A stretch of DNA of 18,730 nucleotides from an uncultured Anaerolineaceae bacterium (GCA_937894825.1 CALCQT010000553.1:1-18730); one strand, 5' to 3'; counted from the first letter of the stretch, positions 1-6,791 are shown. The notes: a model not told the origin generated them from the sequence alone. Numbers and translations: made by a program.

Positions 1-897
1 GATCAGATCAGCGTCTTTTGCCAGCAAATTGGCCGCTTTGCCGCCGGTTACGCCGATGCCGCCAACGTTTAGCGGATAATCCCAACGGAGAACGGATTTC
101 CCGGCCTGAGTTTCAGCCACCGGAACGTTGAATTCTTCCGCGAATTGTTGCAACGCATCACCGGCTTCACTGTAACGGACGCCGCCGCCGCAGATCAGCA
201 GCGGTTTGCGGGACGCGGCGATCCATCCGGCGGCTCTTTCGGTCTGCCCGGCCGTGATCTGCATGCGGTCCAGATACCAGATCCGTTTTTGGAAGAAATA
301 ATCCGGATAATCATACGCTTCAGCTTCTACGTCCTGCGGCAGTGCAATGCAGACGGCGCCGGTCTCCGCCGGGTCGGTCAGGACGCGCGTGGCATGGATC
401 ATGGCTGTCATCAATTGTTCCGGACGATTAATGCGGTCCCAATATTTGCAGACGCCTTTGAACGCATCATTAACGGTGATGGCATAACTATGCGGGAATT
501 CCGCCTGTTGCAGAACCGGGTCCGGCTGGCGGCAGGCAAAGGTATCTCCGGGCAACACCAGCAACGGGATGCGATTGGCGGTGGCGGTACCGCAAGCCGT
601 CACCATGTTCAGCGCGCCGGGACCGATGGATGAAAGGCAGGGCAAAATTCTGCGCCGGTTATTTTGTTTCGCATAGCCAATAGCTGTATGTGCCATTCCC
701 TGCTCATTGTGTCCCTGAATAAAGCGGATCGAATGCCCACCTTGTTCCAGCGCCTGACCGACGCCGGTCACACAGCCATGCCCGAAAATGCCGATCATGC
801 CATCCACAAAACGGTGCTCTTCCCCGTCAAAGTGAATGAATTGGTTGTCCAGAAACTTTACCAGCGCCTGGGCCATCGTCAGGCGAATCCGTTCCAT
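1..897 (-). CDS. iolD: 3D-(3,5/4)-trihydroxycyclohexane-1,2-dione acylhydrolase (IolD), N-terminal part, cut by the left edge
   Basis: IolD is a thiamine-diphosphate enzyme of myo-inositol catabolism; it hydrolytically opens the ring of trihydroxycyclohexane-1,2-dione to give 5-deoxy-glucuronate. Reading the minus strand from the ATG at 897 gives 299 residues with no stop before the window ends, against roughly 620-640 for the family. The start follows a strong Shine-Dalgarno (AAGGAGG, plus positions about 901-907). Visible features are an N-terminal [29 protein letters not shown] at about 38-50, and [16 protein letters not shown] at about 62-77. In the last segment E65 is the expected cofactor-activating glutamate of ThDP enzymes. 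The stretch around 85-130 ([17 protein letters not shown], then [11 protein letters not shown]) is the usual IolD PYR-domain sequence. It follows iolG by 99 bp on the same strand, so the two are probably co-transcribed. Other ThDP enzymes such as acetolactate synthase are less likely because of the IolD-specific N-terminus and the iolG neighbour. Confidence 0.92.
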   Translation of the reverse strand, partial: MERIRLTMAQALVKFLDNQFIHFDGEEHRFVDGMIGIFGHGCVTGVGQALEQGGHSIRFIQGHNEQGMAHTAIGYAKQNNRRRILPCLSSIGPGALNMVTACGTATANRIPLLVLPGDTFACRQPDPVLQQAEFPHSYAITVNDAFKGVCKYWDRINRPEQLMTAMIHATRVLTDPAETGAVCIALPQDVEAEAYDYPDYFFQKRIWYLDRMQITAGQTERAAGWIAASRKPLLICGGGVRYSEAGDALQQFAEEFNVPVAETQAGKSVLRWDYPLNVGGIGVTGGKAANLLAKDADLI

Positions 898-996
898 TTT
901 TCCTCCTTGTTTTTTCGTCCGATTCAAATTTTATAAAGGGCTGACTGCGTGTTTCATAGAATACACAGCCAGCTCAAAAATTCTACCGGAATCCTT

Positions 997-2010
997 TTAT
1001 TCGATTTCCGAGATTTTTACCGGGCGGTTCTCCAGCATGGATTTATTAGCCGCGATGGCGATCCGGATTGGCTCCAGTCCTGCTTCGATCGAAACGGGAA
1101 CCGGCTGGTCATACCGTATAGCGTCCACAAAAGCCTGAAGTTCGTCCGTGAAAGATTGCATGTATCTTTCCAGGAAGAAATAGAGCGGTTTGTCACTGAA
1201 GACGGCTTCTTGCGTGCTGAGTTTGACGTTGGTCGGTGTGTCATTTTCAGCCGCAGCCGCGCCTTTTGTCCCGAAGACCTCGACTCGCTGGTCATAGCCA
1301 TAAACAGCTTGCCGGCAGTTGTCGATCACACCTAATGCGCCATTAGCAAAGCGCAGCGTCACAATGGCGGTGTCAATATCGCCGGCTTTTCCGATTTCCG
1401 GATCAACGGTGACTGTGCCAGCCGCAAAAACTTCTTCAACCGGGCTGCCGGCCTGATAACAGGCCATGTCGAAATCATGGATGGTCATGTCCAGAAACAT
1501 GCCGCCGGAATTTTGGGCATATTCAGCCGATGGCGGCTCCGGGTCACGTGAGGTAATCTTGACAATCTGTACTTCGCCCAATTTGCCCTCTTCTGTCAAT
1601 GTGCGGATGCGGCGGAAATTGTGATCAAAGCGGCGATTAAAGCCGATCTGCATCTTAACGCCGGCTGCCTGAATCGTTCGCTGTGTTTCCAATATTTTTT
1701 CTACGGATGTGTCAATGGGTTTTTCACAAAAAATATGCTTGCCTGCCTTTGCAGCTTCCATGGCGATGTCAGCATGCGTATTGGTCGGTGAGCAGATTAA
1801 GACTGCATCGATGGCGGCATTCTGCAAAATCTGCTGATAATTTGTATAAGCTTCAGGAATCCCAAATTGGTCCGCTGCCTTTTTTGCGCCATCAAGATAA
1901 GGATCTGAAATCGCGACAATCTCGGCCCCAGAGATGCTTCCGGAAATCGACTTTGCATGAACCTGGCCAATTCGACCGGCTCCGATAATACCAATTTTTA
2001 CTTTTTTCAT
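997..2010 (-). CDS. iolG: Inositol 2-dehydrogenase (Gfo/Idh/MocA family)
   Basis: Predicted NAD-dependent myo-inositol 2-dehydrogenase, the first step of inositol catabolism (myo-inositol to scyllo-inosose), cytoplasmic. The 337-residue length fits the family. The N-terminal Rossmann fold shows GAGRIG at 10-15 and an acidic D36 in AISDPYLD at the expected NAD-ribose position. EKPID at 96-100 supplies catalytic K97. DMTIHDFDM at 174-182 supplies the D174/H178 pair typical of inositol dehydrogenases. GFNRRFD at 123-129 is also characteristic. The ATG is preceded by AAGGAG at good spacing. It is the first gene of a minus-strand unit with iolD and has its own promoter and a LacI/cre-type operator upstream. 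Sequence alone cannot exclude activity on scyllo-inositol or related polyols, but the iolD neighbour favours the inositol assignment. Confidence 0.92.
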   Translation of the reverse strand: MKKVKIGIIGAGRIGQVHAKSISGSISGAEIVAISDPYLDGAKKAADQFGIPEAYTNYQQILQNAAIDAVLICSPTNTHADIAMEAAKAGKHIFCEKPIDTSVEKILETQRTIQAAGVKMQIGFNRRFDHNFRRIRTLTEEGKLGEVQIVKITSRDPEPPSAEYAQNSGGMFLDMTIHDFDMACYQAGSPVEEVFAAGTVTVDPEIGKAGDIDTAIVTLRFANGALGVIDNCRQAVYGYDQRVEVFGTKGAAAAENDTPTNVKLSTQEAVFSDKPLYFFLERYMQSFTDELQAFVDAIRYDQPVPVSIEAGLEPIRIAIAANKSMLENRPVKISEIE

Positions 2011-2067
2011 GCTGGCTCCTTGTTTCCCGGGAATTCTTTTCGTGGCTGGAATTTAGCGGGAATATTA

Positions 2068-2083
2068 TTGTAAACGTTTGCAA
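2068..2083 (-). promoter_or_regulatory. LacI-family / cre-type operator in the iolG leader
   Basis: TTGTAAACGTTTGCAA is a 16-bp near-palindrome with a central CG and one unmatched base pair. It fits the catabolite-responsive element consensus WTGNAANCGNWNNCAW at every position. LacI/GalR-family regulators bind such sites. It lies just downstream of the predicted iolG -10 box (2097-2102), starting about 10-20 bp after the expected transcription start, where a bound repressor would block initiation or early elongation. Whether the ligand-responsive protein is an inositol-specific LacI-type regulator or a global CcpA-like one cannot be told; no regulator gene lies in the window. Confidence 0.65.
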
Positions 2084-2096
2084 TATCCGTGAGTTG

Positions 2097-2125
2097 ATGA
2101 TAACACTTTGTAAATTAAGTTACAA
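2097..2125 (-). promoter_or_regulatory. Candidate sigma70-type promoter for iolG-iolD
   Basis: On the minus strand TTGTAA (plus 2120-2125) and TATCAT (plus 2097-2102) are separated by exactly 17 bp. They match the -35 consensus at 4 of 6 and the -10 consensus at 5 of 6 positions. The expected start is near 2090, giving a leader of about 80 nt that contains the operator. The -35 box is also one arm of a perfect inverted repeat (TTGTAA at 2108-2113, TTACAA at 2120-2125, 6-bp spacer), which could be a second regulator site. Confidence 0.5.
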
Positions 2126-2172
2126 GTTAGAAAAAGTAATCTTTTTTCCGGAATAATCTCACATCGTTTGCG

Positions 2173-2296
2173 CGGTTCAAATTTTCAACAGGCCGCCTGC
2201 GGCGAACCGGGAGATCATCGCGAAACACCCTGATGGGGATGATCTCCCCTATACAATTCTTTAGTGTTACAAGGCGTGTGTCTGGACACACTTTTT
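2173..2296 (+). ncRNA. Candidate structured RNA or leader element ending in an intrinsic terminator
   Basis: This lies in the 421-bp gene-free divergent region 2011-2431. Three helices follow each other on the plus strand. The first pairs CGGTTC (2173-2178) with GAACCG (2204-2209) around an inner GCCG/CGGC hairpin (2192-2203). The second pairs GGGAGATCATC (2209-2219) perfectly with GATGATCTCCC (2238-2248) and has an inner CCC-TGAT-GGG hairpin (2228-2237). The third is a terminator hairpin with a T-run (2276-2296). The T-run gives the orientation. It could be a small RNA or the aptamer-terminator part of a regulated leader for the permease/DUF362 genes. I could not assign it to a known riboswitch class, and no strong plus-strand promoter is visible upstream (AATAAT at 2152-2157 is the best -10). 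Confidence 0.35.
2276..2296 (+). terminator. Rho-independent terminator, plus strand
   Basis: GTGTGTCTGGACACAC forms a perfect stem (6-7 bp, tight loop) immediately followed by TTTTT. It lies about 135 bp upstream of the permease start, with no protein gene on the plus strand before it in this window. It therefore ends either a short RNA or a leader transcript. Confidence 0.6.
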
Positions 2297-2346
2297 CTGT
2301 ACAATAGGTCAAATGAAGATGCATCCTCTTTTTTATCCGACATTTC

Positions 2347-2376
2347 TTGTGGAAATATTATGCTATACAATATATA
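2347..2376 (+). promoter_or_regulatory. Candidate promoter for the permease/DUF362 unit
   Basis: Downstream of the terminator the sequence becomes AT-rich. TTGTGG (2347-2352) lies 18 bp before TATATA (2371-2376). An alternative extended -10, TATGCTATACAAT, covers 2359-2371. The motif CTATACAAT occurs here (2363-2371) and again at 2249-2257. Either would place transcription initiation 40-60 bp before the start codon at 2432. Confidence 0.4.
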
Positions 2377-2431
2377 TACGTTATTTACGTGCCGATTTGC
2401 ATTCCGCAAAGGAGGATGTATCTAAAGTCCA

Positions 2432-2854
2432 ATGACGAAACTTCTTTATGAACTGCAGATATTACTCGATCTCATCGTTGTCCAATGCAAACAGATTCTT
2501 CCCTACTGGCTGGGCGGAACGCTGTTTGCATCGGTCATTTCAGTCTTTGCTTCCGCGAAATTAACGCAGCTTGCGTCAGGCATCGCGAATAAAAAATACA
2601 ACCTGTTTCAACTGATCATTGCCACTGCGTTGGGTGTCGCATCGCCTGTCTGTATGTACGGGACCGTCCCGCTCTTGTCTGTGCTGGGCAAGAAGAATGT
2701 CCCACAATATATCCTGGCTGCTTTTATGGTCAGTTCCGTTTTACTGAATCCCAATCTTCTGATCATGAGTTTTGCTCTTGGCGCACCGCTTGCCTTGCTG
2801 CGGCTCTTTTTCAGTGTGACGGGCGGTATTTTGGGCGGAACGCTGGTGTATTAA
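2432..2854 (+). CDS. ArsP/DUF318-type permease, N-terminal half (ends at an in-frame stop)
   Basis: 140 residues matching the first half of the two-repeat permease family PF03773 (ArsP_1/DUF318), some members of which export organoarsenicals. Hydrophobic segments lie at about 22-42, 60-85, 90-112 and 118-138. The signature GVASPVCMYGTVPLL sits at about 68-82 and a VLLNPNLLIMSFALG stretch at about 102-116. Full-length members are about 300-350 residues. Here the frame ends in UAA at 2852-2854, right after the fourth hydrophobic segment, and the C-terminal half resumes in the same frame downstream. Initiation is also odd: the strong AGGAGG (2410-2415) is 16 nt from this ATG, and an in-frame stop at 2423-2425 blocks any earlier start. 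The substrate is unknown. It may be a split two-subunit transporter or a recently interrupted gene. Confidence 0.7.
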   Translation: MTKLLYELQILLDLIVVQCKQILPYWLGGTLFASVISVFASAKLTQLASGIANKKYNLFQLIIATALGVASPVCMYGTVPLLSVLGKKNVPQYILAAFMVSSVLLNPNLLIMSFALGAPLALLRLFFSVTGGILGGTLVY

Positions 2855-2923
2855 TTTTTCAGGGAAACAGCTTTTTTCAGTCTTGATCATTTCGAATCGG
2901 ATGACAGTCAGGATAAAACGAAG

Positions 2924-3340
2924 GTGAAAAAACATTTTTTCAAAGATGTGCTGAAATCGATCCGGATCACGCTTCCTTATCTTATGTTCGGAATGGTATT
3001 AACTGCCTTATTTGACCGGTATTTCCCACCGTCGCTTATGGATACCCTGTTTCTGCGGAATAAGGCGCTGAGTGTGCTTTTTATGGCTTCGGCTGGCGTC
3101 CCGGTATACGTGTGTGGTGGTGGAACGATTCCACTACTGAGCGCATGGCTGGATGCGGGAATGAGCCAAGGCTCGGCTGTTGCCTTTATGCTTTCCGGCC
3201 CTGCCACAAAGCTCACCAATCTCAGTGCGATCAAGATCATCCTTGGCACACGGCATTTTATTTTTTATATTGGTTACAGTTTATTGTTTGCTGTTCTTGC
3301 GGGATTACTCACAGATTTTGTTTATCCTTTCATCGGATAA
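2924..3340 (+). CDS. ArsP/DUF318-type permease, C-terminal half (same frame as 2432-2854)
   Basis: From the GTG at 2924 this gives 138 residues forming the second half of a PF03773 permease. The second-repeat signature GVPVYVCGGGTIPLLSAWL lies at about 58-76, and SGPATKLTNLSAIKIILG at about 90-107 aligns with the first half's NPNLLIMSFALG region. Four hydrophobic segments are visible. The reading frame is open all the way back to the UAA at 2852-2854 and is in phase with the upstream half. The 2855-2923 stretch reads as a hydrophilic linker containing DHFESDDSQDKTK, as expected between the two repeats of one protein. No good Shine-Dalgarno precedes the GTG, so independent initiation is doubtful. 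A single codon change at 2852-2854 would restore an intact protein of 302 residues. The DUF362 gene starts 37 bp downstream and is likely co-transcribed. Confidence 0.65.
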   Translation: MKKHFFKDVLKSIRITLPYLMFGMVLTALFDRYFPPSLMDTLFLRNKALSVLFMASAGVPVYVCGGGTIPLLSAWLDAGMSQGSAVAFMLSGPATKLTNLSAIKIILGTRHFIFYIGYSLLFAVLAGLLTDFVYPFIG

Positions 3341-3377
3341 TCATTCCGTATGAAAGTGAAAGGAAGGAAAGGATACG

Positions 3378-4589
3378 ATGAGAAAACTTAAAAAGATTTT
3401 TACCGGCCTGATGCTGATCATTTTTGCAGCAGCACTGACCAGCGTCAATGCGCAGGCGCAGGAACGCTCCTCACCCGATATCGAAGCACCCGGAGGAGCA
3501 AACGGGATTTCCTCGATATTCGTTCAGAAAAACACAGACGGGACGGATGATGGCTTTGAAAAGCTCGTTGCGTTGTTGGCGCAGCATGAGATGCCATTTT
3601 ACCAGCGCGCGGGTTCCGAAGACGGCCTGATCGGCCCGAGTGATGTGGTTCTGCTGGAAATCAATTGCCAGTGGGCAGAGCGGGGCGGTACCAATACCGA
3701 TTTGCTCAAATCCATTGTTCAATCTATTTTGAAACATCCGGACGGTTTCACCGGAGAAATACTAATTGCGGATAACGGCCAGCGACTTTACGGTTCCGGC
3801 GGCACGGGCGGCAGTCTTGATTGGGAGCACCCCAATTCGAAAGATCAAACGCAATCGACCATCGATGTTGTGAATGACTTCGCCAGTCAGGGCATTCAAA
3901 TCTCAGGAATGCTATGGGACGAGTTCACCGGTGTTCAGGTGGCGGAGTTTGAAACAGGCGATGACAAAAATGGTTTTGTGATGGAACCGGAGGAGCACAG
4001 TACAGGTATTCGCATCAGTTATCCCAAATTTACGACCGAGTTTGGGACAAAAGTAAGTTTCAAGAAAGGTATCTGGGATGATGAGACGAAACAATATGAT
4101 TCGGCTGCTTTGAAAATTATCAATGTGCCGGTGTTAAAATCGCATGGGATCTACCAGGTGACCGGAGCCATAAAAGCCTATATGGGGACCGTTTCCCTGA
4201 CATTGACCGGTGGGGCGACACACCGTAATGTCGGCCGGGGCGCAATGGGGACACAAATGGCGCTCACGCGCGTACCGGTGCTGAATGTCATGGACTCCAT
4301 TTGGGTTACCCCGGATGGTGGCCCCAGCGCGCCATATTCCAGAGCAGTAGCGGCGAATATGATTCTGGCCAGCACGGACCCCGTGGCGGTGGATTATTGG
4401 GCCAGCAAATATATCCTGGTGGAAATGGCGAAAGATGCCGGAAATAAGCAATACGAATCGATGAGTCCGGACGGAACGACTCCCGGCACCTTTGGTTATT
4501 GGCTGCGGCTTTCGATGGAAGAATTGCAAAAGGAAGGTTTTCAGACCACCATGGATGAGAATCAAATGGCGGTATATATTGCCGAATGA
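3378..4589 (+). CDS. Exported DUF362 domain-containing protein
   Basis: 403 residues of DUF362 type; the biochemical role of this family is not established. Residues 1-28 form a Sec signal peptide (basic MRKLKKI, hydrophobic core LMLIIFAAAL, AQA just before residue 28) with no lipobox cysteine, so the product is probably exported rather than lipid-anchored. Family hallmarks are NVPVLKSHGIYQVTGAIKAY at 249-268, with the typical lysine and T/S-H pattern, and ASTDPVAVDYWASKYI at 331-346. There is no 4Fe-4S ferredoxin CxxCxxC motif of the kind fused to some cytoplasmic members, and C97 is the only cysteine seen after the signal. A purine-rich AAGGAAGGAAAGG precedes the ATG. It follows the permease halves closely on the same strand, suggesting shared regulation, perhaps transport linked to an extracytoplasmic function. 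It converges with ettA. Confidence 0.8.
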   Translation: MRKLKKIFTGLMLIIFAAALTSVNAQAQERSSPDIEAPGGANGISSIFVQKNTDGTDDGFEKLVALLAQHEMPFYQRAGSEDGLIGPSDVVLLEINCQWAERGGTNTDLLKSIVQSILKHPDGFTGEILIADNGQRLYGSGGTGGSLDWEHPNSKDQTQSTIDVVNDFASQGIQISGMLWDEFTGVQVAEFETGDDKNGFVMEPEEHSTGIRISYPKFTTEFGTKVSFKKGIWDDETKQYDSAALKIINVPVLKSHGIYQVTGAIKAYMGTVSLTLTGGATHRNVGRGAMGTQMALTRVPVLNVMDSIWVTPDGGPSAPYSRAVAANMILASTDPVAVDYWASKYILVEMAKDAGNKQYESMSPDGTTPGTFGYWLRLSMEELQKEGFQTTMDENQMAVYIAE

Positions 4590-4599
4590 GAAGGATCGT

Positions 4600-4639
4600 A
4601 CTGCGTCCTATTCGGTTGCACAACCGAATAGGACGCAGT
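4600..4639. repeat. Perfect 19-bp inverted repeat between convergent genes
   Basis: ACTGCGTCCTATTCGGTTG (4600-4618) is repeated exactly as its reverse complement at 4621-4639 with only CA between. It lies 10 bp after the DUF362 stop and 9 bp before the ettA stop. It would fold into a very stable hairpin in transcripts from either side and most likely marks or protects both 3' ends. Neither side has a T-run after the stem (the plus strand continues AAAAATATC), so it is not a textbook intrinsic terminator. Confidence 0.75.
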
Positions 4640-4648
4640 AAAAATATC

Positions 4649-6334
4649 TCAGGAGCGGGTGAGCGAGCGGTATTTCATCCGGTGGGGCGTGTCGGCGGCA
4701 ATACCGAGCTTTTCCCGCCGGTAGGCTTCATACTGGGTATAGTTCCCATCGAAGAAGGTGACGCCAGTGTCGCCCTCAAAAGCCAGAATATGCGTGGCGA
4801 TGCGGTCAAGGAACCAACGATCATGCGAGATGACCAGCGCACAGCCGGCGAAATTCTCCAGTGCTTCTTCAAGTGCACGAATCGTGTTGACGTCCAGATC
4901 ATTGGTTGGCTCGTCCAGCAACAGCACATTGGATTCGCTTTTCAGTGTTTGCGCCAGTTGCACCCGGTTCCGTTCACCGCCGGACAATGTACCGACTTTT
5001 TTCTGCTGATCGGCGCCGGAAAAATTGAACCTGGCCACGTAGGCCCGTGAATTGATCGGCCGTCCGCCGATTTTTATTTCATCCAGGCCCTCTGAGATCA
5101 CTTCCCAGATATTCTTTTCAGCGTCCAAACTCTCACGGCTCTGGTTCATATAGCCCAGTTTGACAGTATCGCCGATTCGGACCGTACCATTGTCCGGTGT
5201 TTCTTCCCCGACGATGATGCGGAAAAGGGTGGTTTTACCGGCGCCGTTCGGTCCGATAATGCCGATTACGCCTCCGGGTGGCAGCGCAAAAGTAACGTTT
5301 TCCATAATGATCCGGTCTCCATAAGTCTTTGAAACGTTATTCATTTCGATGACAATATTTCCCAACCGCGGTCCGGGCGGAATGAAAAGTTGGAGTTCGG
5401 AGGCAGATCTCACATAATCCTGTGTGAGCAGTTTTTCATAAGAGGCAATTCTGGCTTTGGATTTGGTGTGCTGTCCTTTGGGAGACATGCGAATCCAATC
5501 CAGTTCCCGCTCAAGCGTTCGCTGGCGTTCGCTTTCACCCTTCTCTTCCTGTGCCAGACGGCCTTTCTTCTGTTCCAGCCAGGATGAATAATTGCCCTGA
5601 TAAGGAATCCCGGCGCCGCGATCCAGTTCGAGGATCCAACCAGCCACGTGATCCAGAAAATAACGGTCGTGCGTTACCGCGATGACAGTTCCTTCATATT
5701 GCTGCAGGTGACGTTCCAGCCAGGCGACGGCCTCGGCATCCAGATGGTTGGTCGGTTCGTCCAGCAGCAGGATGTCCGGCTTTTGCAGCAGCAGGCGGCA
5801 GAGCGCGACCCGGCGGCGTTCACCACCCGAAAGCACCTTGACGGGCGTCTCCGGCGGCGGGCAGCGCAGCGCATCCATCGCCATCTCCAGCCGGGCGTCA
5901 ATATCCCAGGCGTCCAGCAGGTCAATTTTCTCCTGAACCTTCCCCTGGCGATCAATGAGTTTATTCATCTCGTCGTCGCTCATCGGTTCCAAAAATTGAT
6001 TGCTGATCTCTTCGAACTCTTTTAATAGCCGGACGGCTTCCTGAGCCCCTTCCTCGACAACTTCCCGCACTGTTCTTTCATTGTCAACCAAAGGTTCCTG
6101 TTCAAGATACCCGATCGTGTATCCGGGGGCCAGCACGGTCTCGCCGATGAAATCTTTGTCGACCCCTGCCAGAATTTTCAACAGCGAACTCTTTCCTGAA
6201 CCGTTAAGCCCCAGCACGCCGATTTTAGCGCCGTAAAAATAGGAAAGATAAATATTCTTTAGAACTGTTTTCTTACCGTAATTTTTGGACACCCCAATCA
6301 TGGAGTAAATTACTTTGTTTGCTTCAACAGCCAC
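4649..6334 (-). CDS. ettA: Energy-dependent translational throttle protein EttA (ABC-F ATPase)
   Basis: Soluble ABC-F protein that binds the ribosomal E site and couples translation to ATP/ADP levels in characterised members. At 561 residues it is close to the family length of about 555. The first nucleotide-binding domain has Walker A GLNGSGKSS (42-50), signature LSGGERRRVAL (168-178) and Walker B ILLLDEPTNHLD (188-199). The interdomain linker (about 240-320) includes GNYSSWLEQK and a charged stretch ending in LFIPPGPRLG. The second domain has GPNGAGKTT (361-369), LSGGERNRVQL (450-460) and VLLLDEPTNDLD (470-481). The arm and linker sequences match EttA rather than Uup or antibiotic-resistance ABC-F proteins. 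The start is GTG at 6334, one base after the stop of the SUI1 gene, with GGGGG just upstream in the SUI1 3' end, so translation is probably coupled. Confidence 0.93.
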   Translation of the reverse strand: MAVEANKVIYSMIGVSKNYGKKTVLKNIYLSYFYGAKIGVLGLNGSGKSSLLKILAGVDKDFIGETVLAPGYTIGYLEQEPLVDNERTVREVVEEGAQEAVRLLKEFEEISNQFLEPMSDDEMNKLIDRQGKVQEKIDLLDAWDIDARLEMAMDALRCPPPETPVKVLSGGERRRVALCRLLLQKPDILLLDEPTNHLDAEAVAWLERHLQQYEGTVIAVTHDRYFLDHVAGWILELDRGAGIPYQGNYSSWLEQKKGRLAQEEKGESERQRTLERELDWIRMSPKGQHTKSKARIASYEKLLTQDYVRSASELQLFIPPGPRLGNIVIEMNNVSKTYGDRIIMENVTFALPPGGVIGIIGPNGAGKTTLFRIIVGEETPDNGTVRIGDTVKLGYMNQSRESLDAEKNIWEVISEGLDEIKIGGRPINSRAYVARFNFSGADQQKKVGTLSGGERNRVQLAQTLKSESNVLLLDEPTNDLDVNTIRALEEALENFAGCALVISHDRWFLDRIATHILAFEGDTGVTFFDGNYTQYEAYRREKLGIAADTPHRMKYRSLTRS

Positions 6335-6335
6335 G

Positions 6336-6698
6336 TCATCCCCCGTCTCTCTTTATTTTGAACCCTTGATCACTGAAATACTTTAAAACAAAATCAACCT
6401 GGTTTCCCTGGATGATGATTGTCCTGTCCTCAATAGAACCACCTGAGCCACACTTCTTTTTTATCTCAACGGCATATTTCCGTATCTCGTCCGCCGACCC
6501 TGGAATCTCCCGGATCACAGTGACTTCTTTTCCCGCCCGTCCCTGTTTTTCCCTGCGGACACGAATTCCGCCGGTGGGAGGCGCGGATAATTGAGCCTGA
6601 CGGGTTTTGCACACGCAACTTTCCGCCGGCTTCCCGCAGGAAGGACAGACCCTTCCCGAAGCTGTAGAATATACGACTGGGTTTTTATCTTTGCTCAT
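6336..6698 (-). CDS. yciH: SUI1/eIF1-family translation initiation factor (YciH-like)
   Basis: 120-residue homologue of eukaryotic eIF1 and E. coli YciH, thought to affect start-site fidelity on the 30S subunit. The N-terminal VVYSTASGR is the usual YciH opening. CPSCGKPAESCVC follows with C18, C21, C28 and C30, a probable small zinc-binding knuckle that E. coli YciH lacks. The SUI1 core runs from about 45 to 118: GGIRVRREKQGRAGKEVTVI, then EIKKKCGSGGSIEDRTIIIQG, then FKIKRDGG at the end. The gene is immediately upstream of ettA (one base between stop and start), forming a two-gene translation operon. A consensus TATAAT sits so close to the ATG that the mRNA is probably leaderless or nearly so, and no Shine-Dalgarno is visible. 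Confidence 0.92.
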   Translation of the reverse strand: MSKDKNPVVYSTASGRVCPSCGKPAESCVCKTRQAQLSAPPTGGIRVRREKQGRAGKEVTVIREIPGSADEIRKYAVEIKKKCGSGGSIEDRTIIIQGNQVDFVLKYFSDQGFKIKRDGG

Positions 6699-6706
6699 CA
6701 GAGCCT

Positions 6707-6712
6707 ATTATA
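6707..6712 (-). promoter_or_regulatory. -10 box of the SUI1-ettA promoter
   Basis: TATAAT on the minus strand, preceded by TGC (extended -10 form, TTTGCTATAAT). Its downstream edge is only 8 nt from the SUI1 ATG, so the expected start falls at plus 6698-6700, at or next to the A of the start codon. A TTGACA lies only 8 bp upstream of the -10 and is too close to be the -35. Confidence 0.5.
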
Positions 6713-6791
6713 GCAAAGACTGTCAAACTGGAATCCAGGCAGATGATTTTTGGCTACGCAATGGAAGAGACGAATCTTCGAATAAGACAAA

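Noticed and set aside
145..633. Plus-strand open frame of 162 codons
   Set aside because: It is antisense to iolD, whose minus-strand frame shows clear family motifs; the plus-strand translation has no recognisable pattern or ribosome site.
2209..2256. Fluoride (crcB) riboswitch
   Set aside because: The order of a stem, an inner CCC/GGG hairpin and GATGATCTCCCCTA recalls the crcB RNA. However, the conserved 5' GGCGATG...CCGCC pseudoknot elements are missing, and no CrcB/Fluc gene or other known fluoride gene follows.
2852..2854. Recoding of the permease stop as selenocysteine or pyrrolysine
   Set aside because: The codon is UAA, which is used for neither; the family has no such residue at this place.
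4586..5050. Plus-strand open frame overlapping the DUF362 stop
   Set aside because: It runs through the 19-bp hairpin and antisense to the end of ettA; its sequence is the shadow of the ABC domain.
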